Shown one piece after another: positions 26,292-35,913 of a stretch of DNA of 64,000 nucleotides; the stretch's first letter is position 1, and each line of letters starts with the position of its first letter. Where the stretch lies: assembly GCA_038226175.1 (NCBI GenBank), contig JBBRQP010000004.1, positions 6,623 to 70,622 on the forward strand, read 5' to 3'. The notes below the pieces were generated by a model. The model had not been told where the DNA came from and did not search any database. It saw nothing but the letters and a program-made list of their open reading frames with translations. The translations under genes and the position numbers were made by a program. This stretch comes from JBBRQP01 sp038226175. Lineage in GTDB: Bacteria; Cyanobacteriota; Cyanobacteriia; Gloeobacterales; Anthocerotibacteraceae.

Positions 26292-26325
26292 GAATTGTAC
26301 AGTTAGTAATTGGTTTGTTTACTAA

Positions 26326-26362
26326 AAAGCCTCTGCTCCCTTGGCTGAGAAGCAGAGGCTTT
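26326..26362 (-). terminator. rho-independent terminator of modular operon B
   Basis: AAAGCCTCTGCT (26326-26337) and AGCAGAGGCTTT (26351-26362) form a perfect 12-bp stem with a 13-nt loop, just beyond the stop of the fused modular gene. Read leftward, the stem ends in a T-rich run. Confidence 0.85.
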
Positions 26363-26365
26363 GAT

Positions 26366-27097
26366 CTATTCCTCACTGATCGAGTAGACAGTTGTTCCTG
26401 TGGGGACATTGCCATCTAGATGTTGATACAGAGCGTAAGATTGCATCCCTTGTAAGACCGCTAGCTCGCTGAGGGTCTCGGTGATTTTGCTATGAGCCGG
26501 GGTGCTTAGGGCAGGCTCAAGGCGGCGGAGCATTTCGGTCACCCGTTCAGCCTGTGCTTGGATCTCGGCGCCATCAATACGACCGTCTGCCATGGCACGC
26601 TGCCAACTTTCCATCCGCTCAAAAAACTTGATCGAGTAAATATCGCCACTCGCCGGATCAAACCAGGTACGCGGTACATCGGTCGGGGTAAGTTCGGTAC
26701 TGACGACTTCAGTTTGGTTCGGTAAAAAGCCTTCAATCACCGTCCACATTTGTTGATCCAACTGATACTGCTGCCAGGTTCCCCAAGCTGCCGTCAGCAC
26801 TAAGGGTAAAAACAGGAGTAAGCCTACTCCAGCAATAATTAATTTATCGCCCCAAGCGCCAGCACCCAGGGTAACTTCCAGCTTGCGATCCGGTAAGGGA
26901 TGGACTTCTACGGTCAAGGCTACAGCAAAACCAAAGGCCACCCGCCATAGATCATCTCGGTACCCTTGAACCAAAATACGGCCTTCAGGAGTCCGAAAAG
27001 TCTGGGTCTCATAGCCTTGATCAGCAAACCACTGACGAATCTTATCGGCTAAATCTTCACCTGTCAGACTGTCGGCTTGATAAATACGCGTTTGCAT
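26366..27097 (-). CDS. two-domain membrane protein of an unnamed family (fused form, locus B)
   Basis: A 243-aa paralogue of the 21583-22305 protein. I start it at ATG 27097 because AGGAG lies 7 bp upstream, excluding an earlier in-frame extension. N-domain landmarks are QWFADQGYETQTF, VQGYRDDLWR, VALTVEV, GAGAWGDK, one transmembrane helix, LTAAWGTWQQ and WTVIEGFLP. C-domain landmarks are TWFDPASGDIYS, SWQRAMADGRIDGAEIQ and ELAVLQGMQSYAL. It is the last gene of the locus B operon, 10 bp after the N-only gene and just before a strong terminator. Confidence 0.78.
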   Translation of the reverse strand: MQTRIYQADSLTGEDLADKIRQWFADQGYETQTFRTPEGRILVQGYRDDLWRVAFGFAVALTVEVHPLPDRKLEVTLGAGAWGDKLIIAGVGLLLFLPLVLTAAWGTWQQYQLDQQMWTVIEGFLPNQTEVVSTELTPTDVPRTWFDPASGDIYSIKFFERMESWQRAMADGRIDGAEIQAQAERVTEMLRRLEPALSTPAHSKITETLSELAVLQGMQSYALYQHLDGNVPTGTTVYSISEE

Positions 27098-27107
27098 CAC
27101 ACCACTC

Positions 27108-27566
27108 CTAATTTTCAGTAACAACAGGGGCTAACTTGACGGGATGAAAGGCCGGGTCAGGAAGCTGAACAGCCACTTCTTTGGCATTGGGCAGCCGCCG
27201 CTGTATGTAATCCCAGAGTTTATCTTCGAGGCCATCCTGTCGCCAGACACCGTAGGCCGCCGTAAACGCCAAAGGGGCAAACAAAATTACACCCGCAAAG
27301 CCCGCCAGAAATTTGTCTGCCCAGCTACCCGCCCCAATCGAAATGGTGAGAGTCTCAGCATCTTGTTGACCGACAGTGACCACCAAAGCTGCTGATAGAC
27401 CTAAGAAAAACAAAAACAAGTTATCTTTACGACCCTGAATAATATAGCTACCTTCGGGACCTGCAAAGCTCTGAGCCTCAAAACCCTCGGAACGAAACCA
27501 AGACTCAATCGAAGTCGCTAGATACTGCGGTGAAGTATCGGGCATCTCGAAAGCGCGGACTTTCAT
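27108..27566 (-). CDS. N-domain-only member of the modular family (locus B)
   Basis: A 152-aa protein matching only the membrane-anchored N-domain: SWFRSEGFEAQSF, YIIQGRKDNLF, GAGSWADK, one transmembrane helix, FTAAYGVWRQ and LWDYIQRRLP. The C-terminal 30 residues are unlike the C-domain. Its ATG overlaps the stop of the C-only gene (ATGA at 27563-27566). The two genes together reproduce, as separate chains, the two halves of the fused protein encoded next door. Confidence 0.75.
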   Translation of the reverse strand: MKVRAFEMPDTSPQYLATSIESWFRSEGFEAQSFAGPEGSYIIQGRKDNLFLFFLGLSAALVVTVGQQDAETLTISIGAGSWADKFLAGFAGVILFAPLAFTAAYGVWRQDGLEDKLWDYIQRRLPNAKEVAVQLPDPAFHPVKLAPVVTEN

Positions 27567-27874
27567 GGACTGACCTCCGAAGTTGATGGGGTAAGTAAGG
27601 TTGTAGTAACTGCCGTCATTTGCATCGCTTGCAGTACCGCCATTTCATAAAAAATATCGGTTAATTGCTGATATTCTTCGGGCGTAACTAGGGGTTCAAC
27701 TTCTTTGAGCAAGATCATGACATGCTCACTTTGATGACGAATCTCATCGGGGGTGATCACACCATCAGCTATCGCCGTTTGCCAGCTCTCAAGGCGCTGA
27801 AAATATTCCGTAAGGTGACCTAGTCCCCCTTCTGTGGCAAACCAACTCGTCGGATAGTTTGTTGTTTCAGTCAT
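27563..27874 (-). CDS. C-domain-only member of the modular family (locus B)
   Basis: A 103-aa protein from ATG 27874, which follows GGAG by 9 bp. It holds only the helical C-domain: SWFATEGG, FQRLESWQTAIADGVITPDEI, VMILLKEVEP and FYEMAVLQAMQMT. It resembles 22307-22576 most closely (shared YEMAV-QAMQ). As at locus A, the C-only gene comes first in the transcript. It overlaps the next gene by 4 bases. Confidence 0.75.
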   Translation of the reverse strand: MTETTNYPTSWFATEGGLGHLTEYFQRLESWQTAIADGVITPDEIRHQSEHVMILLKEVEPLVTPEEYQQLTDIFYEMAVLQAMQMTAVTTTLLTPSTSEVSP

Positions 27875-27957
27875 CAGGTACACTCCAACCTACTCCCCTC
27901 AGAGTAAATCAAAATATCCAAAAAATAAGTCTTCCGAGCGATAGATGTCTACCCAAA

Positions 27958-28734
27958 TTAGCCCACACCCAAATAAGCACTGATTACCTGCGGGTCTTGG
28001 CGCACCGCTTGGGGCGTACCATCGGCAATCTTCTGCCCAAAATTCATCACTACAATGCGATCAGAAATATTCATAACCAACTTCATATCATGTTCGATCA
28101 AAATCACGGTGTAGCCGCGTTCTCGAATCCGGTCAATTAACCCAACCAGCCCTTGTTTTTCTTGAGGATTCATCCCTGCCGCTGGTTCATCGAGCAAGAC
28201 CACCTGCGGGTCGGTCGCCAAAGCCCGAGCAATTTCTAGCCTGCGCTGATCCCCATAAGAAAGACTCCCCGCACGCACCGAGGCTTTATCGCCAATACCC
28301 ACAAAATGCAACTCCTCTAAGGCGCGTTCTCGAATGGCAGCTTCTTCAGCTTTTGCGGCTTTTGTCTGCAAGACCGAACCCCAAAATCCGACTTTGGTGC
28401 GCAAATGCCGCCCAATCATGACGTTTTCAAGAGCCGTCATATTGGCAAAGACCCGAATATTTTGGAAGGTGCGTGATAAACCAGCTGCCGCAATTTGATG
28501 GGGTTTGAGGCCACAAAGCTGGGTATTGGCCAACTGTACTTGCCCCCTTGTTGGCTCATAAATTCCGGTCAAAACATTAAACAATGTCGTCTTACCCGCA
28601 CCATTGGGGCCAATTACGCTCAGGATCTCGCCTTTGTTGATGTCAAAGGTCACATCATTGACAGCCGTCAGACCGCCAAATTGTTTGGTTAGATTTTGGA
28701 CTGAGAGGAGTAGGCTCACGGATTTGGCGACCAA
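27958..28734 (-). CDS. livG: branched-chain/neutral amino acid ABC transporter ATP-binding protein (LivG/NatA type)
   Basis: A 258-aa ATPase with Walker [11 protein letters not shown]-loop [10 protein letters not shown], signature [10 protein letters not shown] (in place of LSGGQ), Walker [13 protein letters not shown], and the H-loop IEHDM. The PAAGMNP sequence and the C-terminal [10 protein letters not shown] are typical of LivG/NatA. The cognate permeases, LivF-type ATPase and binding protein are not in the window, so it is an isolated component, as Nat genes often are in cyanobacteria. Confidence 0.92.
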   Translation of the reverse strand: MVAKSVSLLLSVQNLTKQFGGLTAVNDVTFDINKGEILSVIGPNGAGKTTLFNVLTGIYEPTRGQVQLANTQLCGLKPHQIAAAGLSRTFQNIRVFANMTALENVMIGRHLRTKVGFWGSVLQTKAAKAEEAAIRERALEELHFVGIGDKASVRAGSLSYGDQRRLEIARALATDPQVVLLDEPAAGMNPQEKQGLVGLIDRIRERGYTVILIEHDMKLVMNISDRIVVMNFGQKIADGTPQAVRQDPQVISAYLGVG

Positions 28735-28774
28735 AAGATTGTGATCAAGCCTATCACATGAGCCTTGATCTCAC

Positions 28775-29992
28775 TTAGGGTTGTAGCTGAAACACTACCC
28801 CACAGCCAAATTGACAGGCGGATGAAATGAAGGTGCCACCATTAGCTGTTGTGCCATAAAATTTACTATCACTGCCCTGAATGACACTAGCAAAGGGTAG
28901 GGAACCATTGACACCCGAAAAGTTGACCAAGGTCGTCAGGCTCCCGCTTGGTGTGACTTTGAATACCGTACCGCTGCTACTTGCGCCACCAAGAGTTGTT
29001 GTACCGTAAAAATTACCATCGCTACCTAGTGCCATAGTACCGCGTGCCGAACTGCCATTTGCTCCGGTGAAATTGGTCAAGACCTTGATTTTGCCCGTGG
29101 TGCTCACCCTAAAGACCGTACCAAATTTGTTGGTTCCACCACTTGCGGTCAAGCCATAAAACTTGCCATCACTGCCTAAGGTCAATCCTGATTGAGAATT
29201 GCGCCCAGTATTTTTGTTGAAATTGGTTACCACCGCCAAACTGCCAGTCGGTGTCACCTTGAAGACCGTACCGCAACCAGCTTGACATCCTGTCCCGACA
29301 AAACCACCTAGGTAGGTCGTGCCATAGAAGTTGCCATCCGTCCCAATGGCTAAACCTGCTAATGGTAACCAACCGTTGATGTAATCAAAATTACCTAGAG
29401 TTGTGAGTAGGCCACTAGGGGTGATTTTGTACACTGTGCCACAGCCCGTCGGGCAATTGGGATTACTCGGCCCACCCGAAGAGGTCGTGCCATACAGGCT
29501 ACCATCTGCCCCAAAAACCAGCTTGCCATAGGGGTTACCCCCATTAGCACCATTAAAACTGATGAGCGTAGTCAGGGTGCCATTGGTTTCTAAGCGATAG
29601 ACCGTGCCTAAGTTATTGGTTCCGTTAGCATAAGTGGTTCCATAAAACGCGCCATCACTGCTTTCGAGTAGACCGCCATTGGGATTGGAGCCATCGCTAC
29701 CATCAAAAAAATGTAAGGTTGTAAACGCGCCATTGGCACTCACTTTAAAGATAGTGCCGCAGCCTGAGAAACAATTGGGACTATTAGTGCCACCAACGGA
29801 GGTCACACCATAATAATCGCCATCCGTGGCTTGGGTCAGCTCAGCGGCGGGTAAACTGCCATTGGTACCGTTGAAATTAACCAAGGTAAGCGGGGGTTGG
29901 GCTTGTGCTGTGAGACCACTGCTCAGAACACCTACGGCTAAAACAAGCGCAAAATTTTTGGTCAGGTAAGAGAACAATGACATCAGGATCAA
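28775..29992 (-). CDS. secreted GloVer-repeat protein (probable beta-propeller)
   Basis: A 405-aa protein with a signal peptide (to about AQA, residue 31) and seven tandem repeats of about 45-60 residues. Each is built around DGxFYGTTxxGG followed by GTVFKVTxxGxLTTLxNF; this is the repeat I know as GloVer. Four of the seven (1, 3, 4 and 7) carry an inserted loop with C-x2-GCG, giving paired cysteines that could form disulfides in the periplasm. Seven YG(T/V/L)T repeats suggest a seven-bladed propeller. Function unknown. Confidence 0.85.
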   Translation of the reverse strand: MILMSLFSYLTKNFALVLAVGVLSSGLTAQAQPPLTLVNFNGTNGSLPAAELTQATDGDYYGVTSVGGTNSPNCFSGCGTIFKVSANGAFTTLHFFDGSDGSNPNGGLLESSDGAFYGTTYANGTNNLGTVYRLETNGTLTTLISFNGANGGNPYGKLVFGADGSLYGTTSSGGPSNPNCPTGCGTVYKITPSGLLTTLGNFDYINGWLPLAGLAIGTDGNFYGTTYLGGFVGTGCQAGCGTVFKVTPTGSLAVVTNFNKNTGRNSQSGLTLGSDGKFYGLTASGGTNKFGTVFRVSTTGKIKVLTNFTGANGSSARGTMALGSDGNFYGTTTLGGASSSGTVFKVTPSGSLTTLVNFSGVNGSLPFASVIQGSDSKFYGTTANGGTFISSACQFGCGVVFQLQP

Positions 29993-30109
29993 CCTAGAAG
30001 AACCTCCAGCAATCTAATCGCGCAGTTTAGATTCGTCAAGCCTCCCAGGATAAAGGTATGGTTTATTGGGCTAGGGGGGTAAGCGAGTCTGTTAAGCTAA
30101 AGGGTGAAG

Positions 30110-30433
30110 ATGTCCTATTCGGTGATCACGATGCAAGCTCTAGTTGGCCCCATGGTCTTAGTTTCTTTAGACGCCATTGACCCCAAGCGTCGTAAACAGG
30201 GTGGCCCTTTTCAACTGAAGGTCTGGAATCAGCGTACAGGTACGGTTTTAGAAAGTTTTGGTCGCTACACCCCTGCCAAAAAAGATGCTAAAGAAGGCGA
30301 ATCGACGATTGGTAACTGGGAAGACCGTGACAAAGCCCTGACTCAACTTGAAGGTTGCCTTAGCCGCTACGAAGAAATTGGCCTAAGCCCGGTGGTCAAA
30401 CAACTTTTTCCCGAAGTCAAAACCAAAAAATAA
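30110..30433 (+). CDS. hypothetical protein upstream of hfq
   Basis: A 107-aa soluble, basic protein starting at ATG 30110, 6 bp after an AAGGG motif. The N-terminus ALVGPMVLVSLDAIDPKRRK looks like a small beta-barrel; the C-terminus is helical and lysine-rich (LFPEVKTKK). Its TAA overlaps the hfq ATG (TAATG at 30431-30435), so the two are translationally coupled. I do not recognise the family; a link to RNA metabolism is inferred from position only. Confidence 0.6.
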   Translation: MSYSVITMQALVGPMVLVSLDAIDPKRRKQGGPFQLKVWNQRTGTVLESFGRYTPAKKDAKEGESTIGNWEDRDKALTQLEGCLSRYEEIGLSPVVKQLFPEVKTKK

Positions 30434-30666
30434 TGGCTCTGGACACAACTATCCCTAGCACCCGTGCACTGCAACGGCTGATTGCGGATAGTCACATGAT
30501 TGAGGTCAAACTCATAACTGGGGATGTATTCCGGGGCACCATCCTTTGGCAAGACCCGGAATGCTTGTGTTTGGTCGTCAGTCCTAGTCACAAAATTTTA
30601 GTCTGGCGTTCGGCCATTGCGTTTGTTGGTATTAGTGCCAGCCATGAAGCTCTCAAAAACCCATAG
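30433..30666 (+). CDS. hfq: Hfq, cyanobacterial type
   Basis: A 77-aa Sm-fold protein. Sm1 is seen as MIEVKLITGDVFRGTILWQD and Sm2 as HKILVWRSAIAFVG, replacing the YKHAI motif of enterobacterial Hfq. This divergence is typical of cyanobacterial Hfq, which binds RNA poorly and, in Synechocystis, acts in type IV pilus motility through the PilB ATPase. It is coupled to the upstream 107-aa gene. The last 14 bases overlap the convergent YIP1-like gene. Confidence 0.88.
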   Translation: MALDTTIPSTRALQRLIADSHMIEVKLITGDVFRGTILWQDPECLCLVVSPSHKILVWRSAIAFVGISASHEALKNP

Positions 30667-31162
30667 CCGTCATTACGCCATTAAATGTCCAGTTTAGGGC
30701 AAGCAATGCGCCCAAAAAAGTCAAAGGTAGCAATAACAACACTCGCCACCAAGCTAAGTCTGTGGCGACTGCGACCGCCCAAGTTTGTAAACCTATAAAC
30801 CAAACTAAGACCAAACTCAACCCAAAATTACCGAGTCCACCACCAAGTACAGCAACAGGTGCGACCAATAGCCAAGGCAAACTAGCAAACCCGGTCAAGG
30901 TCAGTAGCCTAAGCAAAGCAACCGTTCTACCCAAAGCCGTTAACAGAAGCCATAGTAGGCTATTGAGGATGACCCAGCCCAATAGTCCCCCTAAGGTCTG
31001 AAAAAAAATTCCGCCTAGGCCATTGAGCCGTAAGCCTTCGAGGGCATTGACCAACACCACTGCAGCCACGCCTTCCCAGATTGAGAGTTCGTTGGTTTGG
31101 GCAGTAAACCACGTCTTAGGCTCAAACCAACTGCCATAGCAATGATCCAAAAAATTATTCAT
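30653..31162 (-). CDS. YIP1-family-like membrane protein
   Basis: A 169-aa protein with four to five hydrophobic helices and the YIP1-family arrangement: a WFEPKTWF start, [30 protein letters not shown] in the middle, then two C-terminal helices. The function of bacterial members is unknown. Its start overlaps the dapA stop by 8 bases (31155-31162), and its end overlaps hfq on the other strand. Confidence 0.72.
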   Translation of the reverse strand: MNNFLDHCYGSWFEPKTWFTAQTNELSIWEGVAAVVLVNALEGLRLNGLGGIFFQTLGGLLGWVILNSLLWLLLTALGRTVALLRLLTLTGFASLPWLLVAPVAVLGGGLGNFGLSLVLVWFIGLQTWAVAVATDLAWWRVLLLLPLTFLGALLALNWTFNGVMTAMGF

Positions 31163-32042
31163 GTAACAAAGACAAGTCTTGAAGGAGGATTCTCACATGC
31201 TCCCACACCGCATCGGGTACTGCCACTAAGGGTAAACGTAAATTCATACCTTGCCAGCCCAACAGATCCAAAGCGCATTTTAGGGGCGCGGGATTGGTGG
31301 TCAGAAATAAAGATTTAAATAATTCGTAAAACTGATAGTGAATTTTTTGTGCTTCACTGACCTGACCTGAGCGGTAAGCGGCGATCATCTGTTGAATTTG
31401 TGGGCCGACGAGATGAGACGCGACACTGACTACGCCGCAGCCGCCTAAGGCCAAAATGGGTAAGGTCAGCGCATCATCCCCGGCATAAATTTGAAATTTG
31501 GGACTGACCAAAGCGCGAATTGCCATGGTTTGATTGACCGCTCCGCTGGCTTCTTTGATGCCAATAATGGCCTTTTCTTCAGCTAGACGCGCAATCGTCT
31601 CTGGTTCTAGGTTAACCCCGGTACGCCCAGGAATGTTATAGAGTAAGCACGGCAGCTCTACGGCCCGCGCAATAGCCCGAAAATGCTGATACAACCCTTC
31701 TTGGGTGGGTTTGTTGTAATAGGGACACACCTGTAAAGAACCATGTAACCCCAAACCCGCGGCTTTTTGGGTTCCCTCAATGGCTTCACGGGTGCTATTT
31801 GAACCACTGCCTGCCAAGACCTTAGCCCGTCCGCCCACAGCTGCGAGCACAACCCGAAATAATTCAAATTCCTCAGTCCAGGTCAAGGTCGGGGATTCGC
31901 CTGTGGTTCCTGCAAGTACCAGACCATCGGTACCATTGGCAACCAGATAATCGGCTAATTTTTCGGCGGTCGCGTAATCCACACCGCCTTCTGTGGTAAA
32001 GGGGGTCACCATGGCGGTCAGAACTGTACCGAAATTAGTCAT
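31155..32042 (-). CDS. dapA: 4-hydroxy-tetrahydrodipicolinate synthase
   Basis: A 295-aa enzyme condensing pyruvate with aspartate semialdehyde, the first step toward diaminopimelate and lysine. The start at ATG 32042 ([15 protein letters not shown]) matches family N-termini. Key parts are GTTGESPTL, the proton-relay tyrosine in [15 protein letters not shown], and the Schiff-base lysine in [10 protein letters not shown]. It is complete and of usual length. It is divergent from the phosphohexomutase gene across 128 bp. A DapL-like aminotransferase of the same pathway lies at the window end. Confidence 0.95.
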   Translation of the reverse strand: MTNFGTVLTAMVTPFTTEGGVDYATAEKLADYLVANGTDGLVLAGTTGESPTLTWTEEFELFRVVLAAVGGRAKVLAGSGSNSTREAIEGTQKAAGLGLHGSLQVCPYYNKPTQEGLYQHFRAIARAVELPCLLYNIPGRTGVNLEPETIARLAEEKAIIGIKEASGAVNQTMAIRALVSPKFQIYAGDDALTLPILALGGCGVVSVASHLVGPQIQQMIAAYRSGQVSEAQKIHYQFYELFKSLFLTTNPAPLKCALDLLGWQGMNLRLPLVAVPDAVWEHVRILLQDLSLLHE

Positions 32043-32170
32043 TAGGCACTCGATTAGGGGGGCTTTTTCATATGCTAACTTTCTTTGGGACGCACGATCT
32101 AGCAATCAAAACTTGTGCTAAACAACTAACCCTTCCTAGGTAGAATAGGGGGGCTAGTTAGGATAAGCCC

Positions 32171-33595
32171 ATGGCCACAGCAACAACGGGACAAATTGTT
32201 TTTGGAACGGATGGTTGGCGCGGCATCATTGCCGAAGATTTTACCTTTGAAAACGTACGCCGGGTGACCCGAGCTATTGCTCAGTATCTAGATGGTGCCT
32301 ATACCAAGGATCGTCCGGTTTTGATTGGCTATGATACGCGTTTTAGTGCCGATGCTTTTGCGCGTACAGCAGCCGAAATCCTCGCTAGTCTCGGTTGGTC
32401 AGTACTAATGGTGAATCGCGATTGTCCGACCCCAGTGATTGCCTATCATGCCCGCGAAAAAAAATCGGCTGGAGCCTTAATGTTTACCGCCAGTCATAAC
32501 CCTGCGCCCTACTGTGGCATCAAATATATTCCTGATTATGCAGGGCCCGCTACGCCAGAAATCACCGACAGCATTGTTGCTAATTTAGCGCAGGCCAGCG
32601 GTGAACTCGCGGCGAGTTTCCCCAAAGATGCCATCCAAATCTTTGATCCCAAACCCCAATATCTGGACTATATTCTCAGCAAAATTAATGGTGATACGAT
32701 TCGTGCTGCTGGATTGAAGGTGGTTTATGATGCCCTTTACACGACTTCACGCGGCTACCTAGACGAATGCCTGACCCGTTTAGGCGTGAGCTTAGATACG
32801 CTACATGCTTACCGTGATGTGCTCTTTGGCGGCGGTATGCCCGAACCGAAGGCCGAATATTTAGGCGAATTGATTACCCATATCAAAACCCAAGGTGCCG
32901 ATTTGGGTGTGGCAACCGATGGTGACGCCGACCGCTTCGGAGTCGTTGACGAACAAGGTCAGTACCTGACACCCAATACGGTTTTGCTAGTCCTAGCGCG
33001 GCATTTGTACAAAAACAAAGGTCAACGTGGAGCGATTGTACGCACAGTAGCAACCACCCATTTGCTTGATAATCTGGCACAAAAGTACGGTGTACCACTC
33101 ATTGAAACCGCTGTCGGCTTCAAGTATGTCGGTCAACAGATGCGCGAAACCACAGTTTTGATTGGCGGGGAAGAATCTGGGGGCTTGAGTATGCTCGGTC
33201 ATATTCCCGAAAAAGACGGCATTCTTGCGGATTTATTGATGGTCGAAGTAGTTGCTACTGAAGGTAAACCCCTCAGTGAGATCGTCACTGAAACCATTGC
33301 CGAAGCGGGTGGGCCAGTATACAGTCGCCGTTTAGACTTACACCTCACCACTGAGCATAAAACTGCCGTCCTAGATGCGTTTAGGGATACAGCTCCGACT
33401 CAAGTGGCGGGTGTGGCGGTCATAGAAACCGGGCGTAAAGATGGCCTCAAGCTCTATCTTGAAGATGGCTCTTGGATTTTATTGCGTCCTTCAGGCACCG
33501 AGCCGCTGATTCGCGTCTATCTCGAAGCTCCTACAGCTGACAAGCTTGACCACTTAGCTACAGCGATGAAAGATCAGATTGACAGCCTAAATTAA
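32171..33595 (+). CDS. alpha-D-phosphohexomutase (phosphoglucomutase/phosphomannomutase family)
   Basis: A 474-aa enzyme interconverting hexose 1- and 6-phosphates. All family sites are present: the phosphoserine loop TASHNPAPYCGIKY, the metal loop DGDADRFG, the sugar-binding GGEESGG, and the phosphate-binding RPSGTEPLIRVY near the C-terminus. The precise substrate (glucose, mannose or glucosamine phosphate) cannot be decided by eye. pnp follows on the same strand after 128 bp. Confidence 0.93.
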   Translation: MATATTGQIVFGTDGWRGIIAEDFTFENVRRVTRAIAQYLDGAYTKDRPVLIGYDTRFSADAFARTAAEILASLGWSVLMVNRDCPTPVIAYHAREKKSAGALMFTASHNPAPYCGIKYIPDYAGPATPEITDSIVANLAQASGELAASFPKDAIQIFDPKPQYLDYILSKINGDTIRAAGLKVVYDALYTTSRGYLDECLTRLGVSLDTLHAYRDVLFGGGMPEPKAEYLGELITHIKTQGADLGVATDGDADRFGVVDEQGQYLTPNTVLLVLARHLYKNKGQRGAIVRTVATTHLLDNLAQKYGVPLIETAVGFKYVGQQMRETTVLIGGEESGGLSMLGHIPEKDGILADLLMVEVVATEGKPLSEIVTETIAEAGGPVYSRRLDLHLTTEHKTAVLDAFRDTAPTQVAGVAVIETGRKDGLKLYLEDGSWILLRPSGTEPLIRVYLEAPTADKLDHLATAMKDQIDSLN

Positions 33596-33723
33596 GTTAT
33601 TGCTCTGATCTAAATACTCTTGCCTACGAGGGGCGAGAGCGGCTCAAATCAGCCAAATCGGGCTATTTCTTCGCGAGGGGGAAGGCAAATTGCTAAGATT
33701 GACTATAGAAAAAAACAGGAACA

Positions 33724-35865
33724 ATGAAAATGGCAGAATATCGTAAGTCCGTGATGATTCACGGACGTGAAGTCAGCATAAGTACAGGTTTGCTGGCACA
33801 ACAAGCAGGTGGGGCAGTTTTGGTTCAAGCTGGAGGCACAGCGGTCTTAGTCACCGCTACGATGAGCAAAAACCCACGTCCTGGCATTGATTTTTTTCCT
33901 TTGCTCGTTGATTACGAAGAAAGACAGTACGCCGTAGGACGGGTACCAGGCAGTTTTATGCGTCGTGAAGGCCGTGCTCCGGAACGTGCCACCCTTGCCG
34001 CTCGCTTAATTGACCGCCCCTTGCGTCCTTTGTTTCCCGATGAGTTTCGTAATGATGTGCAAATTGTTGCCACGGTGATGTCCCTTGATGAAGAAGTTCC
34101 CCCCGAAACTCTGGCGATCTTAGGTGCTTCCACCGCCGTTATGATTGCAGGTATTCCCTTTAATGGGCCAGTAGCCGCTGCTCGAGTTGGTTTGATGGGG
34201 GATGAATTCATCATCAATCCTAGTTACAAAGAAGTTGCTGAAGGGGAGCTTGACTTGGTGGTTGCTGGCACTGACCGGGGCATCATCATGGTTGAAGCCG
34301 GCGCGAATCGCCTAGGAGAAGAAGATATCCTCGAAGGTATCGAGTATGGCATGGAAACTGTACGGGACTTGCTCGAATTTCAACGCGAGATTGTGCGGGA
34401 TCTAGCTGTCAAACCGATGGAGCTGGTTTTCCCTGCCAAAAACGAAACTTTGATTAACTTTATCCACACCGGATTTAGTGAAAAGGTAGCAGGCATCTTA
34501 CATGAGTATCTACCCAAATCAGAACGCGATAGCCAGCTCTCAGTTCTCGAAGGCGAACTCAAACAAGCCTTAGCCGCTTTGCCTGCTGAAGACCCTGTAG
34601 CGGTTTGCTTGGTCGCACAACCAGCGAATATTAGCGAATTATTTAAGAGTCTGACAAAAAAACTGATGCGCAAGCAAATCATCGAAGTCGGTAAACGCAT
34701 TGACGGACGCACCGTTGAAGAGATCCGCCCCATTAGCTGCGATGTCGGTTTGTTGCAACGGGTTCACGGTTCGGGACTCTTTAACCGGGGTACGACACAG
34801 GTGCTCTCGATTGCAACTTTGGGTACGGCTCAAGACGCTCAGATGTTAGATGATCTCAACCCTGATCACGAGAAACGTTACTTGCATCACTACAATTTTC
34901 CCGGCTACTCTGTCGGTGAAGTCAAACCCATGCGCGGTGCCGGTCGTCGTGAAATTGGTCACGGTGCTTTAGCAGAACGCGCCTTGATCCCAGTTTTGCC
35001 CAGCAAAGAAGCCTTTCCCTATGTACTGCGGGTAGTCTCTGAAGTGTTGTCCTCCAATGGTTCGACCTCGATGGCTTCAGTTTGTGGCTCGACCTTATCG
35101 CTGATGGATGCCGGGGTACCGATTCTCGAACCCGTTTCTGGGATTGCGATGGGGCTGATCAAAGAAGGCGATCAAGTGCGGGTCTTGACCGATATTCAAG
35201 GCATTGAAGACTTCTTGGGAGATATGGACTTCAAAGTTGCAGGCGGTAGCACCGGCATCACAGCGCTGCAAATGGACATCAAGATCGAAGGTATCACCCT
35301 CGAAATCTTGACCACGGCTCTCAATCAAGCCAAAGCCGGACGACTTTTTATCTTGGAAAAAATGGTAGCTGTGATCGACACGCCCCGTACCCAAGTCTCG
35401 CCCTATGCCCCACGCTTGCTGACCACCAAAGTTCCCGTGGATATGATTGGTTTGGTCATTGGTCCTGGCGGTAAAACGATCAAACGCATTACCGAAGAAA
35501 CTGGCGCCAAAGTGGATATCGAAGATGATGGAACGGTCACAGTCTCAGCCCTACAGTCTAGTAAGGCCATTGCCGCGCTCAAAATGATCGAGGATATGAC
35601 CCGCGTCGTTGAGCCCAACGGCGTCTATCTTGGCACTGTCACCCGCGTCATCTCCCATCTCGGCGCCTTTGTCCAAATCCTCCCTGGCAAAGAAGGCATG
35701 GTGCATATTTCCCAGCTAGCGGATCGTCATGTGCGCAAAGTCGAGGAAGAAGTCAATGTGGGTGATGAAATCCTCGTCAAGGTCAAACAAATCGATGGTA
35801 AAGGCCGCATCAACTTGACCCGTCTTGGGATTCATCCCGATGATGCCCAAGTCGCACGGGAATAG
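33724..35865 (+). CDS. pnp: polyribonucleotide nucleotidyltransferase (PNPase)
   Basis: A 713-aa phosphorolytic 3'-5' exoribonuclease. Two RNase PH domains are visible: the first around [18 protein letters not shown], the second with [11 protein letters not shown] and the active-site stretch [21 protein letters not shown] domain ([17 protein letters not shown]) and an S1 domain ([30 protein letters not shown]) follow. Cyanobacterial PNPase both degrades RNA and adds heteropolymeric tails. ATG 33724 is very close to the AGGA motif; ATG 33730 has better spacing and may be the true start. Confidence 0.97.
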   Translation: MKMAEYRKSVMIHGREVSISTGLLAQQAGGAVLVQAGGTAVLVTATMSKNPRPGIDFFPLLVDYEERQYAVGRVPGSFMRREGRAPERATLAARLIDRPLRPLFPDEFRNDVQIVATVMSLDEEVPPETLAILGASTAVMIAGIPFNGPVAAARVGLMGDEFIINPSYKEVAEGELDLVVAGTDRGIIMVEAGANRLGEEDILEGIEYGMETVRDLLEFQREIVRDLAVKPMELVFPAKNETLINFIHTGFSEKVAGILHEYLPKSERDSQLSVLEGELKQALAALPAEDPVAVCLVAQPANISELFKSLTKKLMRKQIIEVGKRIDGRTVEEIRPISCDVGLLQRVHGSGLFNRGTTQVLSIATLGTAQDAQMLDDLNPDHEKRYLHHYNFPGYSVGEVKPMRGAGRREIGHGALAERALIPVLPSKEAFPYVLRVVSEVLSSNGSTSMASVCGSTLSLMDAGVPILEPVSGIAMGLIKEGDQVRVLTDIQGIEDFLGDMDFKVAGGSTGITALQMDIKIEGITLEILTTALNQAKAGRLFILEKMVAVIDTPRTQVSPYAPRLLTTKVPVDMIGLVIGPGGKTIKRITEETGAKVDIEDDGTVTVSALQSSKAIAALKMIEDMTRVVEPNGVYLGTVTRVISHLGAFVQILPGKEGMVHISQLADRHVRKVEEEVNVGDEILVKVKQIDGKGRINLTRLGIHPDDAQVARE

Positions 35866-35877
35866 AACCAGTGCAAG

Positions 35878-35909
35878 CAGCCCCTCTAAATCATGATTTG
35901 GAGGGGCTG
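35878..35909 (+). terminator. pnp terminator hairpin
   Basis: CAGCCCCTCTAAAT pairs with ATTTGGAGGGGCTG (one G-U pair) in a stem of about 14 bp with a short loop, 12 bp after the pnp stop, followed by TTTA. It also lies 4 bp beyond the convergent gene and may serve both. Confidence 0.8.
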
Positions 35910-35913
35910 TTTA

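Noticed and set aside
33620..33687. Inverted repeat TTGCCT/AGGCAA in the pnp leader as an RNase III autoregulation hairpin
   Set aside because: Only 6 bp pair at the outside and the inner pairing is ambiguous; a promoter-like TATAGA lies downstream of it, so it may not be transcribed.
35095..35394. Long antisense frames inside pnp, rpoB and rbcL
   Set aside because: They mirror the codon structure of strongly conserved genes and show no start signals or protein family features.
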